6,243 nucleotides of DNA from Acidobacteriota bacterium (GTDB lineage Bacteria; Acidobacteriota; Polarisedimenticolia; QHYA01): positions 1 to 6,243 of the forward strand of contig QHYA01000174.1 in the NCBI GenBank assembly GCA_003223995.1. Reading direction: 5' to 3'. Below the pieces are notes generated by a model. That model had not been told where the DNA came from. It made no database searches and saw only the letters and a program-made list of their open reading frames with translations. Of this stretch, positions 5,720 through 6,243 are shown in pieces; position 1 is the first letter of the stretch, and every line of letters begins with the position of its first letter. The position numbers were made by a program, and so were the translations under genes.

Positions 5720-6243
5720 ATGAATTCTCTCTTCTCTTTCTGGAAGATGGCGGGAGGCGGGAACGACTTCATCATGCTCGATGGCGTGTCTCAGAACCTC
5801 CCTGAACTCGGGCCCGAGCGCATCCGGCGGCTCTGCTCGCGGGGGATGTCGATCGGGGCCGACGGCCTCATCGCCCTCGTTCCCACGGATCGAGCTTCGG
5901 TGCGGATGCTCCATTGGAATGCGGATGGCGGGGCGAACGACTTCTGCGGGAACGGTGCCCGCTGCGCCGCGCGTCTCGCCTGCGAGGCCGGCCTGTGCGG
6001 CGCTGCTCTCACTCTCGAGACGGGAGCCGGCGTGCTGAAAGCGGAGATCCTGGAGAGGGGAACCGTCAGGGTCCAGATGCCCGCGCCCCGTGATCTGGCG
6101 CGCGGGCTTCGCCTGCCGCTGCCGCACCGCGAGGTCGAGGCCGATTTCGTTCGCATCGGGGTGCCGCACATCGTGACCGAGGTCGTGGACCTCGGCTCCG
6201 CCGGCCTGCTGTCCGAAGGAGCCGCCCTGCGCCGTCATCCCGC
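5720..6243 (+). CDS. dapF: Diaminopimelate epimerase, N-terminal 174 codons (3' end outside window)
   Basis: PLP-independent cytoplasmic epimerase that turns LL- into meso-diaminopimelate for lysine and peptidoglycan synthesis. The frame is open from the ATG at 5720 to the window end; about 275 residues are usual, so roughly the last 100 are missing. Family marks are KMAGGGNDFIMLDG (9-22, a variant of the usual GLGNDF), GADGLIAL, WNADGG with Asn67, and CGNGARC, whose Cys76 is the first of the two catalytic cysteines. GVPHIV near residue 156 replaces the GNPH seen in many DapFs, a known kind of variation. The second catalytic cysteine (usually GTG-A context) lies beyond the window. The gene begins 37 bases after the lipoprotein stop, in a pyrimidine-rich stretch without a clear Shine-Dalgarno; the nearby ATG at 5707 is in another frame. 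It is probably co-transcribed with the lipoprotein. Confidence 0.95.
   Translation, partial: MNSLFSFWKMAGGGNDFIMLDGVSQNLPELGPERIRRLCSRGMSIGADGLIALVPTDRASVRMLHWNADGGANDFCGNGARCAARLACEAGLCGAALTLETGAGVLKAEILERGTVRVQMPAPRDLARGLRLPLPHREVEADFVRIGVPHIVTEVVDLGSAGLLSEGAALRRHP

Overview
This 6.2-kb window is GC-rich bacterial chromosome (by eye about two thirds G+C) with five genes, all on the + strand and no gene-free stretch longer than about 160 bases. Three lie wholly inside the window and two are cut by its edges. The hslV-hslU pair, diaminopimelate biosynthesis and a lipoprotein with a CG-x-KGP start point to a diderm bacterium. The HslV and DapF sequences remind me of Acidobacteriota or related deep-branching soil/sediment lineages, but this is an impression from sequence style and not a placement.

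Layout. (1) Positions 1-1054: C-terminal part of an ADP-forming acyl/acetyl-CoA synthetase (end of the ligase-CoA domain plus a complete ATP-grasp domain). (2) Positions 1055-1211: spacer holding a GC-rich inverted repeat and, directly before the next start codon, an AT-rich 13-bp-arm palindrome that is out of character with its surroundings. (3) Positions 1212-2372: a stand-alone ATPase of the AAA_14/DUF4143 class with a C-terminal PD-(D/E)XK-like motif; it looks like an accessory gene placed between housekeeping genes. (4) Positions 2373-2474: spacer with a perfect GC hairpin, short GTTCGCC repeats and a good sigma-70-type promoter whose predicted transcription start falls on the hslV ATG. 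(5) Positions 2475-4405: hslV and hslU, overlapping by one base (TGATG). (6) Positions 4417-5682: a lipoprotein with three fibronectin-III-like segments. (7) Positions 5720-6243: the first 174 codons of dapF, cut by the window end.

How the genes work together. HslV (Thr peptidase) and HslU (AAA+ unfoldase) form one ATP-dependent protease. The lipoprotein and dapF follow closely and could be read from the same transcript. The lipoprotein's mature start, CGVKGPP, resembles that of LptM (YifL), which in E. coli is also encoded immediately upstream of dapF. This shared neighbourhood suggests that the lipoprotein is an LptM-like outer-membrane assembly factor extended with fibronectin-III domains, or a relative of that lipoprotein class.

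The observations most worth following are the LptM-like lipoprotein with its duplicated lipobox, the palindrome carrying a two-codon ORF in its loop before the ATPase gene, and the predicted leaderless hslV transcript. I found no CRISPR array, tRNA, rRNA, transposase or clear mobile element, and I do not claim a wholly new system.
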